64,000 nucleotides of DNA from Oscheius tipulae. Taxonomy: Eukaryota; Nematoda; Chromadorea; Rhabditida; Rhabditidae. The notes under the pieces were generated by a model. That model was not told the origin of the DNA. It did no database searches and saw only the letters and a list, made by a program, of their open reading frames with translations. This document shows, piece by piece, positions 34,496 through 46,102 of the stretch (its first letter is position 1; each line of letters begins with the position of its first letter). A program made the translations under genes and the position numbers. Where the stretch lies: the NCBI GenBank assembly GCA_037178975.1, contig JASJZH010000005.1:4650001-4714000 (forward strand), read 5' to 3'.

Positions 34496-37400
34496 CTACA
34501 GTTGGAGAGGAACAGTCTTCCCGAAGGGGAAAACAATATTAGTAAGAAGTACGTTCAGATATCTGCGTTTGAATGGCATTTTGAGCATGTTGTTTGTCCA
34601 AATACCCTCTGTACTTACCTTCCGTAGAAGAATACTAAAAGATCAACTTCCTTCGGCATGTCATGATTGATATCTCCGATTTCCCTAGATAACAGTTCAG
34701 TCCGGTAATATATTTGCACTTACACACAAAAACCGGGACCAGCGTAATCCGCAGAATTTGTACCGTAGGTTTCTTTGTAGTCACCAAGGCTGTAATGGAG
34801 AGCGTCATCCATCGTTTGTATGTTTCCTGGAACTGCCCCAATCTGGCCTTCACAAGCTCCCAACTGGAGACGGGCATCGTTGAAAAGGACTGTCACTACG
34901 GAAAAAACAAAGTTTCGCTCCTAAATGTTAGATAGTGGCAAACAGATCCTTATGCCTTACGCTCTCATAGACCCAATACGAAGTGTTATAATTTCCCCAG
35001 GTGACAATGGTGTCAGGATCGCCCAAGTATTGCCAATCCATTACGAAGGCAATGTTTATGGGAATCGGTGCTGAAAGACGATAACATTGAGGTTCATTGA
35101 TAAACTATACCTGCAGGAGTTGTGGATAAAACTGTTGTTGAGCCAGTCACAGGACTAAAGGACGAAACGCTTGTTCCGAAACTTGTACTGATGCTGGTAT
35201 CAGTGAGGGGAGTAGTCGATAGCGCTGACTGCTCAGTGCTTCCAGAAGAGACAGTGGAACCAGTAGCTGAAGATGCCTGAGACAGGGTAGATCCGATGGG
35301 AACCACAGTGGTTGACGCAGAGCTGAATATTGATCCTGTACCCGTAGAAGTACTGGCTAACGTAGCTGTAGAAGATACTGGACTTGTTTGGGATACTGAA
35401 GATCTGGTCTGAACCAGAGTAGAGCTTGCAAGGGTTCCTGTGAAAGAGCTTGTAAACTGAGTGGACTGGACAGTGCTTCTAGAGGAGCCACTGGTTATCG
35501 GACTGTTAGAAAATCCAGTCTGTACTGTGGTAGATCCAGCAGCAACTGTAGTCGATACTGGTGTTACCGAGGATCCTGTTACTGTAGAAACAGAGGATGC
35601 TGTTGAGCCAGTCGGAACCGTTGCCGAGCTTACTGGAGTTACCGAGGATTCAGTTAATGTAGAAGCAGAAGAAGCTGTTGAGCCAGTCGGAACCGTTGCC
35701 GAGCTTACTGGAGTTACCGAGGATTCAGTTAATGTAGAAGCAGAAGAAGCTGTTGAGCCAGTCGGAACCGTCGCCGAGCTTACTGGAGTTACCGAGGATC
35801 CTGTTACTGTAGAAACAGAGGAAGCTGTTGAGCCAGTAGGAACCATTGCCGAACTTACTGGAGTTACCGAGGATCCTGTTACTGTAGAAACAAAGGAAGC
35901 TGTTGAGCCAGTCGGAACCGTCGCCGAGCTTACTGGAGTTACCGAGGATCCTGTTACTGTAGAAACAGAGGATGCTGTTGAGCCAGTCGGAACCGTTGCA
36001 GAGCTTACTGGAGTTACCGAGGATTCAGTTACTGTAGAAGCAGAAGAAGCTGTTGAGCCAGTCGGAACCGTCGCCGAGCTTACTGGAGTTACCGAGGATC
36101 CAGTTACTGTAGAAGCAGAAGAAGCTGTACTGACTTGGGAAACAGTAGATACAGTAGAAACCACTGTACTTGATCCAGAAGTACTTGTGGTCCCCATGGT
36201 CGAGTCAGTAACTGCCGTGATCACTGTACTTCCTGACAGCGGAGTAGATTCAGTTACGGTCGACGTAGAACCAGTAGTTCCAGAACTTGCTTCTAGACTT
36301 GTTGAGGAACCAGTACCAACTGTGGAAGCTCCGTTAGATACAGATGTTCCGCTACTACTTGTGCCTGCAGAAACTGTTGAAGAAATTGTCGTTGTTCCAG
36401 TGCCCGTTGAATTACCTCTTGTACTGGTAGGAACTGTTCCTGCGCTAGTAGTATGTGCCAGTGAGATGGTCGAGTCTTCAGTCACAGTAGATCCCTTTCC
36501 AGTAGACGGACTAGGACTCCTGTTTGTTACAATGCCCGTAGTAGATATTCCGGAAACAGTTCCATGATTTTGGGTTGATATAACAGTTGATTGGCTCGTT
36601 CCGACGAAAGCCGAAGTTGTTTGAGAACTGCTTTCCGTACTTGATGTTTGTGGTGAAACTGTGGAGGGACTGAATTCAATAGGAGCAGCTGAGGATAAAC
36701 TTGCACTGGTTTGTGTGGAAGAACTAGTGAGCTGAGTAGACTGGACAGTGCTTCTAGAGGAGCCACTTGTTATGGGACTGTTAGAAGATCCAGTCTGTAC
36801 TGTGGTAGATCCAGCAGCAACTGTAGTCGATCCTGTGTTCATTTGACCTGTACTTTTGGATGTACTAGATGCTGTAGAAACAGAGGATGCTGTTGAGCCA
36901 GTAGGAACCGTTGCCGAACTTACTGGAGTTACCGAGGACCCAGTTACTATAGAAGCAGAAGATGCTGTTGAGCCAGTCGGAACCGTCGCCGAGCTTACTG
37001 GAGTTACCGAGGATCCTGTTACTGTAGAAACAGAGGATGCTGTTGAACCTGTCGGAACCGTTGCCGAGCTTACTGGAGTTACCGAGGATCCTGTTACTGT
37101 AGAAGCAGAAGAAGCTGTTGAGCCAGTCGGAACCGTTGCCGAACTTACTGGAGTTACCGAGGATCCTGTTACTGTAGAAACAGAGGATGCTGTTGAGCCA
37201 GTAGGAACCGTTGCCGAGCTTACTGGAGTTACCGAGGATCCAGTTACTGTAGAAGCAGAAGAAGCTGTTGAGCCAGTCGGAACCGTCGCCGAGCTTACTG
37301 GAGTTACCGAGGATCCTGTTACTGTAGAAACAGAGGAAGCTGTTGAGCCAGTCGGAACCGTCGCCGAGCTTACTGGAGTTACCGAGGATTCAGTTAATGT

Positions 37401-40400
37401 AGAAGCAGAAGAAGCTGTTGAGCCAGTCGGAACCGTCGCCGAGCTTACTGGAGTTACCGAGGATCCTGTTACTGTAGAAACAGAGGAAGCTGTTGAGCCA
37501 GTCGGAACCGTCGCCGAGCTTACTGGAGTTACCGAGGATCCTGTTACTGTAGAAACAGAGGAAGCTGTTGAGCCAGTAGGAACCATTGCCGAACTTACTG
37601 GAGTTACCGAGGATCCTGTTACTGTAGAAACAAAGGAAGCTGTTGAGCCAGTCGGAACCGTCGCCGAGCTTACTGGAGTTACCGAGGATCCTGTTACTGT
37701 AGAAACAAAGGAAGCTGTTGAGCCAGTCGGAACCGTCGCCGAGCTTACTGGAGTTACCGAGGATCCTGTTACTGTAGAAACAGAGGAAGCTGTTGAGCCA
37801 GTCGGAACCGTCGCCGAGCTTACTGGAGTTACCGAGGATCCTGTTACTGTAGAAACAGAGGAAGCTGTTGAGCCAGTAGGAACCATTGCCGAACTTACTG
37901 GAGTTACCGAGGATCCTGTTACTGTAGAAACAAAGGAAGCTGTTGAGCCAGTCGGAACCGTCGCCGAGCTTACTGGAGTTACCGAGGATCCTGTTACTGT
38001 AGAAACAAAGGAAGCTGTTGAGCCAGTCGGAACCGTCGCCGAGCTTACTGGAGTTACCGAGGATCCTGTTACTGTAGAAACAGAGGATGCTGTTGAGCCA
38101 GTCGGAACCGTTGCAGAGCTTACTGGAGTTACCGAGGATTCAGTTACTGTAGAAGCAGAAGAAGCTGTTGAGCCAGTCGGAACCGTCGCCGAGCTTACTG
38201 GAGTTACCGAGGATCCAGTTACTGTAGAAGCAGAAGAAGCTGTTGAGCCAGTCGGAACCGTCGCCGAGCTTACTGGAGTTACCGAGGATCCTGTTACTGT
38301 AGAAACAGAGGAAGCTGTTGAGCCAGTCGGAACCGTCGCCGAGCTTACTGGAGTTACCGAGGATCCTGTTACTGTAGAAACAGAGGAAGCTGTTGAGCCA
38401 GTAGGAACCATTGCCGAACTTACTGGAGTTACCGAGGATCCTGTTACTGTAGAAACAAAGGAAGCTGTTGAGCCAGTCGGAACCGTCGCCGAGCTTACTG
38501 GAGTTACCGAGGATCCTGTTACTGTAGAAACAAAGGAAGCTGTTGAGCCAGTCGGAACCGTCGCCGAGCTTACTGGAGTTACCGAGGATCCTGTTACTGT
38601 AGAAACAGAGGATGCTGTTGAGCCAGTCGGAACCGTTGCAGAGCTTACTGGAGTTACCGAGGATTCAGTTACTGTAGAAGCAGAAGAAGCTGTTGAGCCA
38701 GTCGGAACCGTCGCCGAGCTTACTGGAGTTACCGAGGATCCAGTTACTGTAGAAGCAGAAGAAGCTGTACTGACTTGGGAAACAGTAGATACAGTAGAAA
38801 CCACTGTACTTGATCCAGAAGTACTTGTGGTCCCCATGGTCGAGTCAGTAACTGCCGTGATCACTGTACTTCCTGACAGCGGAGTAGATTCAGTTACGGT
38901 CGACGTAGAACCAGTAGTTCCAGAACTTGCTTCTAGACTTGTTGAGGAACCAGTACCAACTGTGGAAGCTCCGTTAGATACAGATGTTCCGCTACTACTT
39001 GTGCCTGCAGAAACTGTTGAAGAAATAGTAGATGTTCCAGACCACGATCCTGTGGCTGCTGTAGTACTGTTTGAGGATACAGTAGGGAGAGATTGGGCAG
39101 TTGAGTTCCCAAACGAAAGAGTAGTCCAAGGACTGCTGGCAGAAAAGTTTCCAGGGCTTAGAGTAGTTATGGTCAAGTTTCCAGGTACAGTAGCTGAACT
39201 GGTTCCGTCGCTTGGAAGACTAGTCGTTTGATTGGTAGCAACTGTTGATGAAAAACGAATGACAGCAGCGGTGGTAGGTTTATCAGCGGTTGTTGTGGAA
39301 CTCATAGTTGAAGAGGGAACTTTTGGAGGAGCTGTAGTCGAGAAAGCTAGTAATAGATTAGAAAATGACTAACATATTGAGTTGACGATCATGTTCACAA
39401 TATCACCACTGTCATCTCCAATCGTTGAACTGTTAGACATGATTGAACCACTTCCATAAATTTCAGCGAGAGATTTCTGACTGACGGCGTCGCTAACAAT
39501 TATCGAGCTGTTGCCTTGCATGATATTGGCAAAGTTTCGACTGTCATCGGGAGCCACCTTGCTGAAAGTTCATATACAGTTTTGTTTTCTGAACAATAAA
39601 ATAGGATTATTGTTGCCTTCCCACAAGAGAAAGCTGTTCCAAAATTTCTTTCGACCTCAACAAAAGCACGGTCGGAAGCAAATAGTACCTCAAATTTGGG
39701 TAATTAAACCAACGATTCTCTTCGCCCTTGGATGATAAGGTACGCTTGTAAGCGAGCTAATACGGCAGAGGCTACGAGAGTTCATTTTGGGAAATTAACT
39801 CACTTTTGCACAACTTGACAAGGAACAAAATATAGAAGCTGACTGTTAGGATACGGTGCTAAGCTGTTGGTATATGTTTTCGCTACCCTGAAAAGTATTT
39901 TCACCAGTTTCTCCACTTCTCTCACCCAGTCTGATTTACATTTGGATCATTATGAACAACCACTTTAGACAGGTAGTTCAGTGCCGTGTTCTTGTCCACT
40001 GGACTAGCTGTATCGTAAAATGAACTCGTAGAGTCAAAAGTCAGGATTCGGTAGACAATTGTGGAATCATCAATCTGCTTCAAGACTGATGTTGACGTAC
40101 TGACACCCTAAACTTTCAGTTTCGTCGGAAAATATGAAGAGCAACTAACAAAACCTAGAGAGCAGTCACCCGTATCTCTTTTCCGTCGTGCTGTTGAACT
40201 GTCTTTGGCCACAGAAAGTGCTATAGTCACCACTTTGGCATTACTTGTATTGGGAACGGTCACTGGAAAGATAAATGATTTGATGACAGAAACCGGTGTT
40301 TCTCAAGAAAACATTTAAAATCACAACTTTCGAGTTATCCTTTCACTTTTGTATTCTTTTACTTGTTCCCCCTTGGTAGTGGGCCGAACCCGACTGTTGT

Positions 40401-40902
40401 GCAGTGTCAAGACAACCCTGATGTAGGCTGATGCTGGCGAGCCAACCGATACAGGCCTCAAAAATGGGATAACCTTGGTACGACGCAATACAGGCGTATA
40501 TCGAAGGTTAATTCGATAAGAACGATTACTACAAATTGATCATGGCGATAATATCATGAAGCGATAAGGAAATAACATAATCGGGCATGTTAACATTGAA
40601 TGAGGGGCTAGAAGAAACAGGAGTTATGTGGGGTCATAGAGGCAGAGACACAGAACATTAATTAGTTCCTCTAATTATCCTCTGTTCAGCAATCGTACAG
40701 AGTATTCGTTTTTGAAATAGAGCTATCATTAAAATATTCTCAAAAATGAATACTCACCATCATCCTTTTTGGTCTGTTTCGTCAAGACGACTACCAAGAC
40801 AACAGCCACGGCAGCAATGACAATCAGCAAAATTCCAATGAGTACTAGGACAATGATAAGTTTCCTCCGATTCGGACCAACAGCTTCTTCTTCGGGCTCC
40901 AT
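34496..40902 (-). CDS. large type II membrane mucin-like protein with vWA-like domains
   Basis: ATG 40902 follows a TTTACAG acceptor by 2 nt. An acidic/basic cytosolic tail (MEPEEEAVGPNRRK) precedes one membrane helix (LIIVLVLIGILLIVIAAVAVVLVVVL), a first vWA-like region (KVVTIALSVAKDSS, then a furin-like RRKRD; LLYFVPCQV; SSIIVSDAVSQKSLAEIYG), a huge Ser/Thr-rich exon 39305-35094 (1,403 codons) with 25-residue repeats, and a second vWA-like region: INIAFVMDWQYLG, FVFSVVTVLFNDARLQLG, EVDLLVFFYG, ending FPFGKTVPLQL at 34496. The last four joins (40-57-nt introns) all keep frame. Dense Ser/Thr implies heavy O-glycosylation, so a surface-coat role is likely. Plus-strand frames over the repeats are shadows. 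Confidence 0.75.
35590..36128 (-). repeat. 75-bp coding tandem repeat, first block (about 7 units)
   Basis: Each unit is 75 bp and encodes 25 residues of the type TPVSSATVPTGSTAS-SVSTVTG. The block is followed (plus-strand order) by a 260-bp unique segment, 36129-36386, that is repeated essentially unchanged at 38769-39026, so the whole module has been duplicated. Confidence 0.95.
36876..38768 (-). repeat. 75-bp coding tandem repeat, second block (about 25 units)
   Basis: Same unit as 35590-36128. Variant units recur at fixed distances: the variant GTAGGAACCATTGCC occurs at 37576, 37876 (300 bp = 4 units) and 38401 (525 bp = 7 units); the stretch around 38080-38170 recurs at 38605-38695. These higher-order periods show recent multi-unit duplications in frame. 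Confidence 0.95.
39608..39715. repeat. dispersed repeat, copy 3
   Basis: About 80 percent alike by eye to 19330-19440 (GAAAGCTGTTCCAAAATT ... GGGTAATTAAACC); lies in an intron of the large mucin-like gene. With copies 1 and 2 it defines a small dispersed family located in introns. Confidence 0.6.
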
Positions 40903-41698
40903 ATCTGTAAAGCGGAATAAGTTTTTTGCCCCAGAGCTTGTTTGAGCAGAGAGAAAAGAACGCTCTTTATGTCCATGTGTCATTTTTATGGAAAAGTGAA
41001 TGGCTCAATATTTGGAAAAGTGAATGGCTCAATATTTGCAAAAAAAAAGAGGGAAGAAATGCCGCCCTGATAGTCTATCGGTTACGAATGGAGTCATAAA
41101 AACCTGGGGGTACTGAATCGGAGCAATTGTTGAAGCTTATCTGCGATCTTGTCTTCAGCGGTTCGGAAAGCCTGAAAACGCCCTGACGAAGTATTTACAC
41201 AAAATTCACCAGATTCAGCTCTTAAGGCTGCAAGAGCTGGGTGTGATAAGTCCCTGGATTAGGAGATTAGAACTGGTAGTGGCTGGTTAGCAACAGTTCA
41301 AAGCACTTTTTCAGAAAATTCACGACATTGTTCAGCCAAATAATCTAGTAGATTTTTCGATGCCAATCCATACTGTAGAAGATTGCCAGTCACAAAAATA
41401 CTTCTAATTGGAAACACTTTCAAAGTGAACAGGCTTCTGTTTGGAAATGTGAGTCTTTAGTCCCATTCGTCCCAGCCAAGACATACGAAACAAACTTTCG
41501 GCACGTCCGCCTCACGCGATAACTTGGCAAAATTTCAGGGAGTCATAAACCTGTGCTTCTTCAACATAACGACCGCATGATAAGGCTGCCGTGAAGAGAT
41601 CGAGGAGTCTGGAAAACTTATTCCAATGGAAGATTACCCGGTGGACACTAAAGCACAGACTTGTTGGATCAGTACCTCCCTGCAGATTCATTGCCCCT

Positions 41699-41770
41699 TG
41701 ATACGTGCCGGCGTTTGAAATAAACTTGTGTTGTAATCTGGACAGTTTCGGAAAAAACGAGTGTACCGTA
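41699..41770 (-). pseudogene. fragment of a 7TM receptor exon
   Basis: TTTGAAATAAACTTGTGTTG through GGACAGTTTCGG is nearly identical to 42789-42830, the end of the third exon of the receptor gene 42239-43464 (encoding PKLSRLQHKFISNA). The surrounding sequence is not receptor-like, so this is debris of a lost copy. Confidence 0.7.
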
Positions 41771-41794
41771 AAAGCTCTAATATAAGCATCCCCT

Positions 41795-41979
41795 TACGTA
41801 AGAAATACGCAATTACATAGTCACGTTTTTCGCGGTCAAGACGGCTTTTTCTGACTTTTCGATGTCCTGTAAAGTTGTAGCCCGTGATCTGCTCTAAAGT
41901 TTCCCAAAGCATCCAAAAGCCAGAAAAAGTCGTCTTGACACCGAAAAACACGAATACGTAATTGCGTATTTCTTACGTA
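41795..41979. mobile_element. small foldback/MITE element
   Basis: TACGTAAGAAATACGCAATTAC at the left (first 20 shown by pattern) pairs with GTAATTGCGTATTTCTTACG at the right, and similarity continues about 60 bp inward (GACGGCTTTTTCTGAC versus its complement). Total 185 bp, no coding capacity; TA may be the target duplication. It lies directly beside the receptor exon fragment. Confidence 0.7.
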
Positions 41980-42238
41980 TAGTCTGTTCAGCTGAGAAGT
42001 TGAAAACGCAGTCCTTTAACATGAAATTACGCCGGTGTCACTTATGTTTCTATCCAGTTTGGGACCATTTTCAATGAAAAAGCGTCCCGCCACGAACAAT
42101 GTCAGCTGAACAGAGGGTGCTAGTATTAGAAGAAATACGGTATCTGCATAATTTCCAGGTGTCGATCTATTATGTCCGCTGTATCTTTTGATCCCGGTGA
42201 GCGGTAGCTCCAAAGGTTTTTTTATTACAAGCAAATCA

Positions 42239-43464
42239 TCAGCTAGTTCTGGTATTGGCCCGGTTACTAGTGGGCAGTGATAAAATAACTTGAGTACCAG
42301 TATTCTGACCCTTACGAAGCTTGCCATGCCTCCAAAAGTTAATGTAGGCACGACGAATACGGCTGAAATTCACAAGTTGAGAGCAAGACAATGTGATTCC
42401 AACTTGTTGAATTGGAGGTAAATGAGGGCGCTTGCTACTTGGGAGAACCTATTTAGAACCTGTCGAATATAGTCCACGATTTTCTCATCCGATTCATACA
42501 GAGTCAGTAAATCTGCCACACCAACACAGATCAGTGTTCCCATGAATGCTTGGATGGTTAGACTCAGTTCTTTTCGGACTTGAACCTCGGTTCTCTGCAA
42601 GCAAGATTTAGTAGTCGAAAGCAAAAAAAATGACAGAACCACCATCTAACCTTTTGATAGAAATAAAATAACAATAGACCGTATGGTATAAGTGAACACA
42701 ATGCTATAGCAGTCAACGCCTTGTACCTTATGAGGTTTGTGACTGCAAAGTGCATTTGAATGGTCTATATCCTGTTCTTACAATCAATGGCATTTGAAAT
42801 AAACTTGTGTTGTAATCTGGACAGTTTCGGGAACCGGTGGTATGAATTCGAAATATAAATGAGGTACAAGCCATTATCAATTATGTGTTGTGCAGTGATG
42901 ATAAAGAACATGAAGGCGTAGACAAAGATCGAGTTGAAAAGTGGCCATCTTTCCAGAGCAACCGACGCAAATCGACTATACCCAAGGACAAAGTTAACAG
43001 CTTGAGTCGTCTCCGGAATCGAGCAGTAGACTTTTTGGTAGAAGAAGTGAAGATACTCTTCAACATCATAGATGATGACTTCATAGAAGAAGTCACAAAC
43101 AAGAACAGTACATTCTAGGAATCCCAGGATAAACATAACTTTGAAGGTCTTCTGTGCGCTGAACTCCTTGTTGAAACCGAAAATCTGGAACGGGGGGTTG
43201 ACCAACTGGGAGTGTTTACCAAAACTAGAGGGAAATGGACGAGGAAGAACAAGACGTCGAGATATATGTAGACGTATTTGCAGGGATATTCCAGAGTGTT
43301 CCAAAAATCCGAGTCCGAGGCGCCATAGAAGTACTGAACAAGCCATGTGCCTACTGTCTGTGACTCACCAAGTACGGAGGCATACAGAGAATAATTCCGG
43401 TGAATACAAGAACGAGTCTGAAGATCCATAAGAAGACGCGCGTCTCTCCGTCCTTTTGGGTCAT
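42239..43464 (-). CDS. 7TM serpentine (chemoreceptor-like) protein, paralogue 1
   Basis: Starts MTQKDGETRVFLWIFR with TM1 (VLVFTGIILCMPPYL). Exon 2 holds TM2 (YLDVLFFLVHFPLVL), exon 3 the family signature FGFNKEFSAQKTFKVMFIL, an ECxxLxxD pattern, QAVNFVLGYSRFASVAL and two further helices, exon 4 ALTAIALCSLIPYGLLLFYF, exon 5 RKELSLTIQAFMGT...FSQVASALIYLQFN, and the last exon RIRRAYINFW plus a hydrophilic tail, stop at 42239. Seven hydrophobic segments and an identical exon plan are shared with the paralogues at 44258, 53932 and 58046. The last intron has a GTTGGA donor (42403). Probably a nematode chemosensory GPCR-like family; subfamily not assigned. Confidence 0.8.
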
Positions 43465-43714
43465 GTCTCTGATCCAGTTGATCTGATGTGGAATTCCGTA
43501 ACTATATATTACAGGCGTTATGATTTCATTTCTTTTGCGCAAGCCCATTTATCCGATTACACACTCAACAAATATATCTTGACCTGCAAATAACTGTGGT
43601 TTCCGAGATCATAACAAGTCATATGATACGCCCCCCTATATGGAATTACCTGCCTACATATAGTCAAAGCGGGAGGTGTCTATTACTACTTGATGATTCT
43701 TACTCTCTCTTCTG

Positions 43715-44090
43715 TCAATAACTTATGCTCAAGTGTACACCCTTGTGTAATGAACAGCACAGCGCTTCTTGGCCTTGTCAAGTGCGGGAAAATTGCTCAT
43801 GTTTTTGCAACAGACGAAGTCAAATTCGACAGTTCTACCGAAGAAACAAAGTTCAATAACTACTAGAAGAACAAGGAAACTATCGTTGGACCAAAATTCC
43901 GATTCATGGGATTCAACTTCACTGACTACCACCACTGTATTCACGGTTACAAAACCGGGTCAACTTGCAGCAGATTATATTCACTCCAATGAATGGCACA
44001 TAAGTACTGACTATCGTTTCCAGGAAACGTGTGGTTCCTGTGAAATAAAAATATTTATTTGGAGGCTCGGATCACTGATGCTTTAAGTTG
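43715..44090 (+). pseudogene. fragment of an IRLD-like (receptor L-domain) gene
   Basis: Reads MNSTALLGLVKCGKIAH...FNNY, stop, KNKETIVGPKFRFMGFNFT, matching the first exon of the intact genes at 51635-52820 and 60354-61388 (LIKCKEAAH; YW-NKETIAG). The stop is a TAG (43864-43866) at the position of the conserved Trp. No downstream L-domain exons follow. Lies between receptor paralogues 1 and 2. Confidence 0.75.
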
Positions 44091-44257
44091 CAGTTGCTGT
44101 TCTCATAGAACGACTGAACAACCATGTTAGGTCGAAGACATAAATGTATTTTATCACGAAGTTGCCGACAATTACGAGCTTAACTTTATCATAACTTTTG
44201 ATCAAGAAATTGAATGGAACCACAAGTCAAGTACAGAAAAAAAATTTAAAACATACG

Positions 44258-45620
44258 TTATGACGATGTAAGTACACTGATGTTGCTGTTGCGCTTCGCC
44301 AAAGATAGGGTTGAAACAGCGACAACGATACTAGCTCTTGGCTTGGCGCTACGGATACTGCCAGTCATCCAGAAGTTTATGTATGCTTCTCGAAGACGCC
44401 TATAACTCGTTTAGTTTTCAACATTTAAAAAACAAACTTGTTAAAGAAGAGATAAACTAATGCACTAGAAACCAAGGCGAACCGATAAAGAACATCTACA
44501 GCATATCTCGGGAATAACTGTTTGGGAGGATTAATCCGATCGCCAAACGCATATTGAATACCATTTTCCAGAACAATACAGAGAATAGTGCATATAAAGC
44601 CTTGGATCGTTAGACTCCACTCTCTTCGCACTCTAATCTCTTTTTTCTGGGAAGGATAGTTTGCTATTTCTTAAGACAATCTAACCTTGTAAATAAAGTA
44701 GAATAACAGAAGAGCGTAGGGAATGAGAGACGAAAGTGCGATTACAGATTGAACCAATGTCCTGTAGGCTTCATCAACTGAAAAAAGTATATTTGCATAA
44801 TTGTATTCACATACATAGAGACCAATCTATAAGAATATTGTAGGTTTCATTGCTGACGATCTGTGTTCCGAAAAAAGAACCAATACGTTGACACAAGTCG
44901 CCAAAATTATCGAGAATAAATTCTCCTAGCAGAACAATGAACATGATACCATAAATGCGAGACGAGTTGAAAAGTGGCCAATCTCCCATAGCGACAGTTA
45001 CGAAACGGTTGTATGCAAGAACAAAGTTTAAAGCTTGGGTCGTTTGCCAAATAGACATAAAGAAGTTCCACATGGTCATTCCACAGAATTCAATTAATTT
45101 GGCGTCTTCAAAACTCTGGTCCCCACTCAAATCCACTAAGTCGAATAGAATTACGTAGATGGAATCACAAAGCAGTACAATACACTCACAGAAACTTATG
45201 ATGAACATTATTTTAAAAGTCGTGTGCTTGCAGAACTCTTTGTTAAAGCCCACAATCTGGAACCAGCGTCAAGCAGTCAAAATAAAAGTTTAGTTGCATT
45301 GGATAGCTAGACAGATACTACTAAGCAATGAGCTTACCATTGCAAGAGGGAGATGAATAACAAAGAAGAGCAAGTCAAGTAATAGACAAACACTTTTGTA
45401 GACGTAGTAAAAATTATCTGACGGCCAAAATGAGGTTTCATCGGATGTGACGATCTGAAAAAACGTTTCATGTACACAAGTATTTAAATAAGTGGTGTTC
45501 TCCAGTATCAGGATCACAGCTTACCATTAGAGGAATAATGCACAGAACAGTTATGATAACCAGAAAAACAATAAGAAAAATCCATTTGAAGATATGTTCG
45601 TCTTTGTCTAGGGATGACAT
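44258..45620 (-). CDS. 7TM serpentine (chemoreceptor-like) protein, paralogue 2
   Basis: Exon 1 (45620-45525) encodes MSSLDKDEHIFKWIFLIVFL. Exon 2 carries VCLLLDLLFFVIHLPLAM. Exon 3 begins IVGFNKEFCKHTTFKIMF and contains CECIVLLCDSIY and QALNFVLAYNRFVTVAM. Then VIALSSLIPYALLLFYF, WSLTIQGFICTILCIV, YRFALVSSALVYLFFN and the C-terminal RLREAYINFWMTG with a Ser-rich end at TAA 44258. All joins keep frame and match paralogues 1, 3 and 4. Seven hydrophobic segments. A real gene by conservation of exon structure; ligand unknown. Confidence 0.8.
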
Positions 45621-46102
45621 TCCAGCAGCCGCGAATAGAGAATATGGAATCAGAAAATTGGTTACATTAATCGCCAGAGCTGTTTTCCACCGTTTTGTTT
45701 AATATTTCTGATCTTTGACGAGAATGTGTTATTACAGCGTGCGTAAATCAGCAGGGATCTAAAAGTCAGGCGTAAACAAAATTTCCGGATTGGCAGTGGA
45801 ACAACTATGAACTTCTCGTTACAAGGCAAAATAAATGTAGCTTTTCTCCACCTCTTCAGATAGCCAGCTGTGTTCCAAAAGGTTCGGACAGTTTTCCTGT
45901 GTTTCCGTACCTCTAGAGATACAATGCCTATGCTTGGGTTATCGGTCGCTACAAATTTAAACTTTTGCACAACACTGCGCTACAAGCTAAAATCAATGTG
46001 GCTTCTTTTCTACCTCCCCAGATTGGGAGAAGTACTTTATACCTAGGAACAAACTTCTCATCAGTTATGGGGCCCACACCTGAACCTTAATCAACACATC
46101 TT
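45621..46102. other. spacer between receptor paralogue 2 and an L-domain pseudogene
   Basis: Two loosely similar 60-bp stretches (about 45780-45850 and 45960-46025) suggest an old local duplication. No gene supported. Confidence 0.4.

Larger units (their letters stand above)
40903..42238. other. gene-poor region with receptor-gene debris
   Basis: No intact gene. Contains a 60-bp receptor exon fragment (41699-41770) and a small inverted-repeat element (41795-41979), listed separately, plus a direct repeat of GTGAATGGCTCAATATTTG at about 40997 and 41020. Confidence 0.5.

Noticed and set aside
35461-39231. Long plus-strand frames (368 and 791 codons) across the mucin repeats
   Set aside because: They are antisense shadows: the 75-bp unit is a multiple of three and lacks stops on the complement. 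The minus-strand frame continues into non-repetitive exons with good splice sites, the plus-strand one does not.
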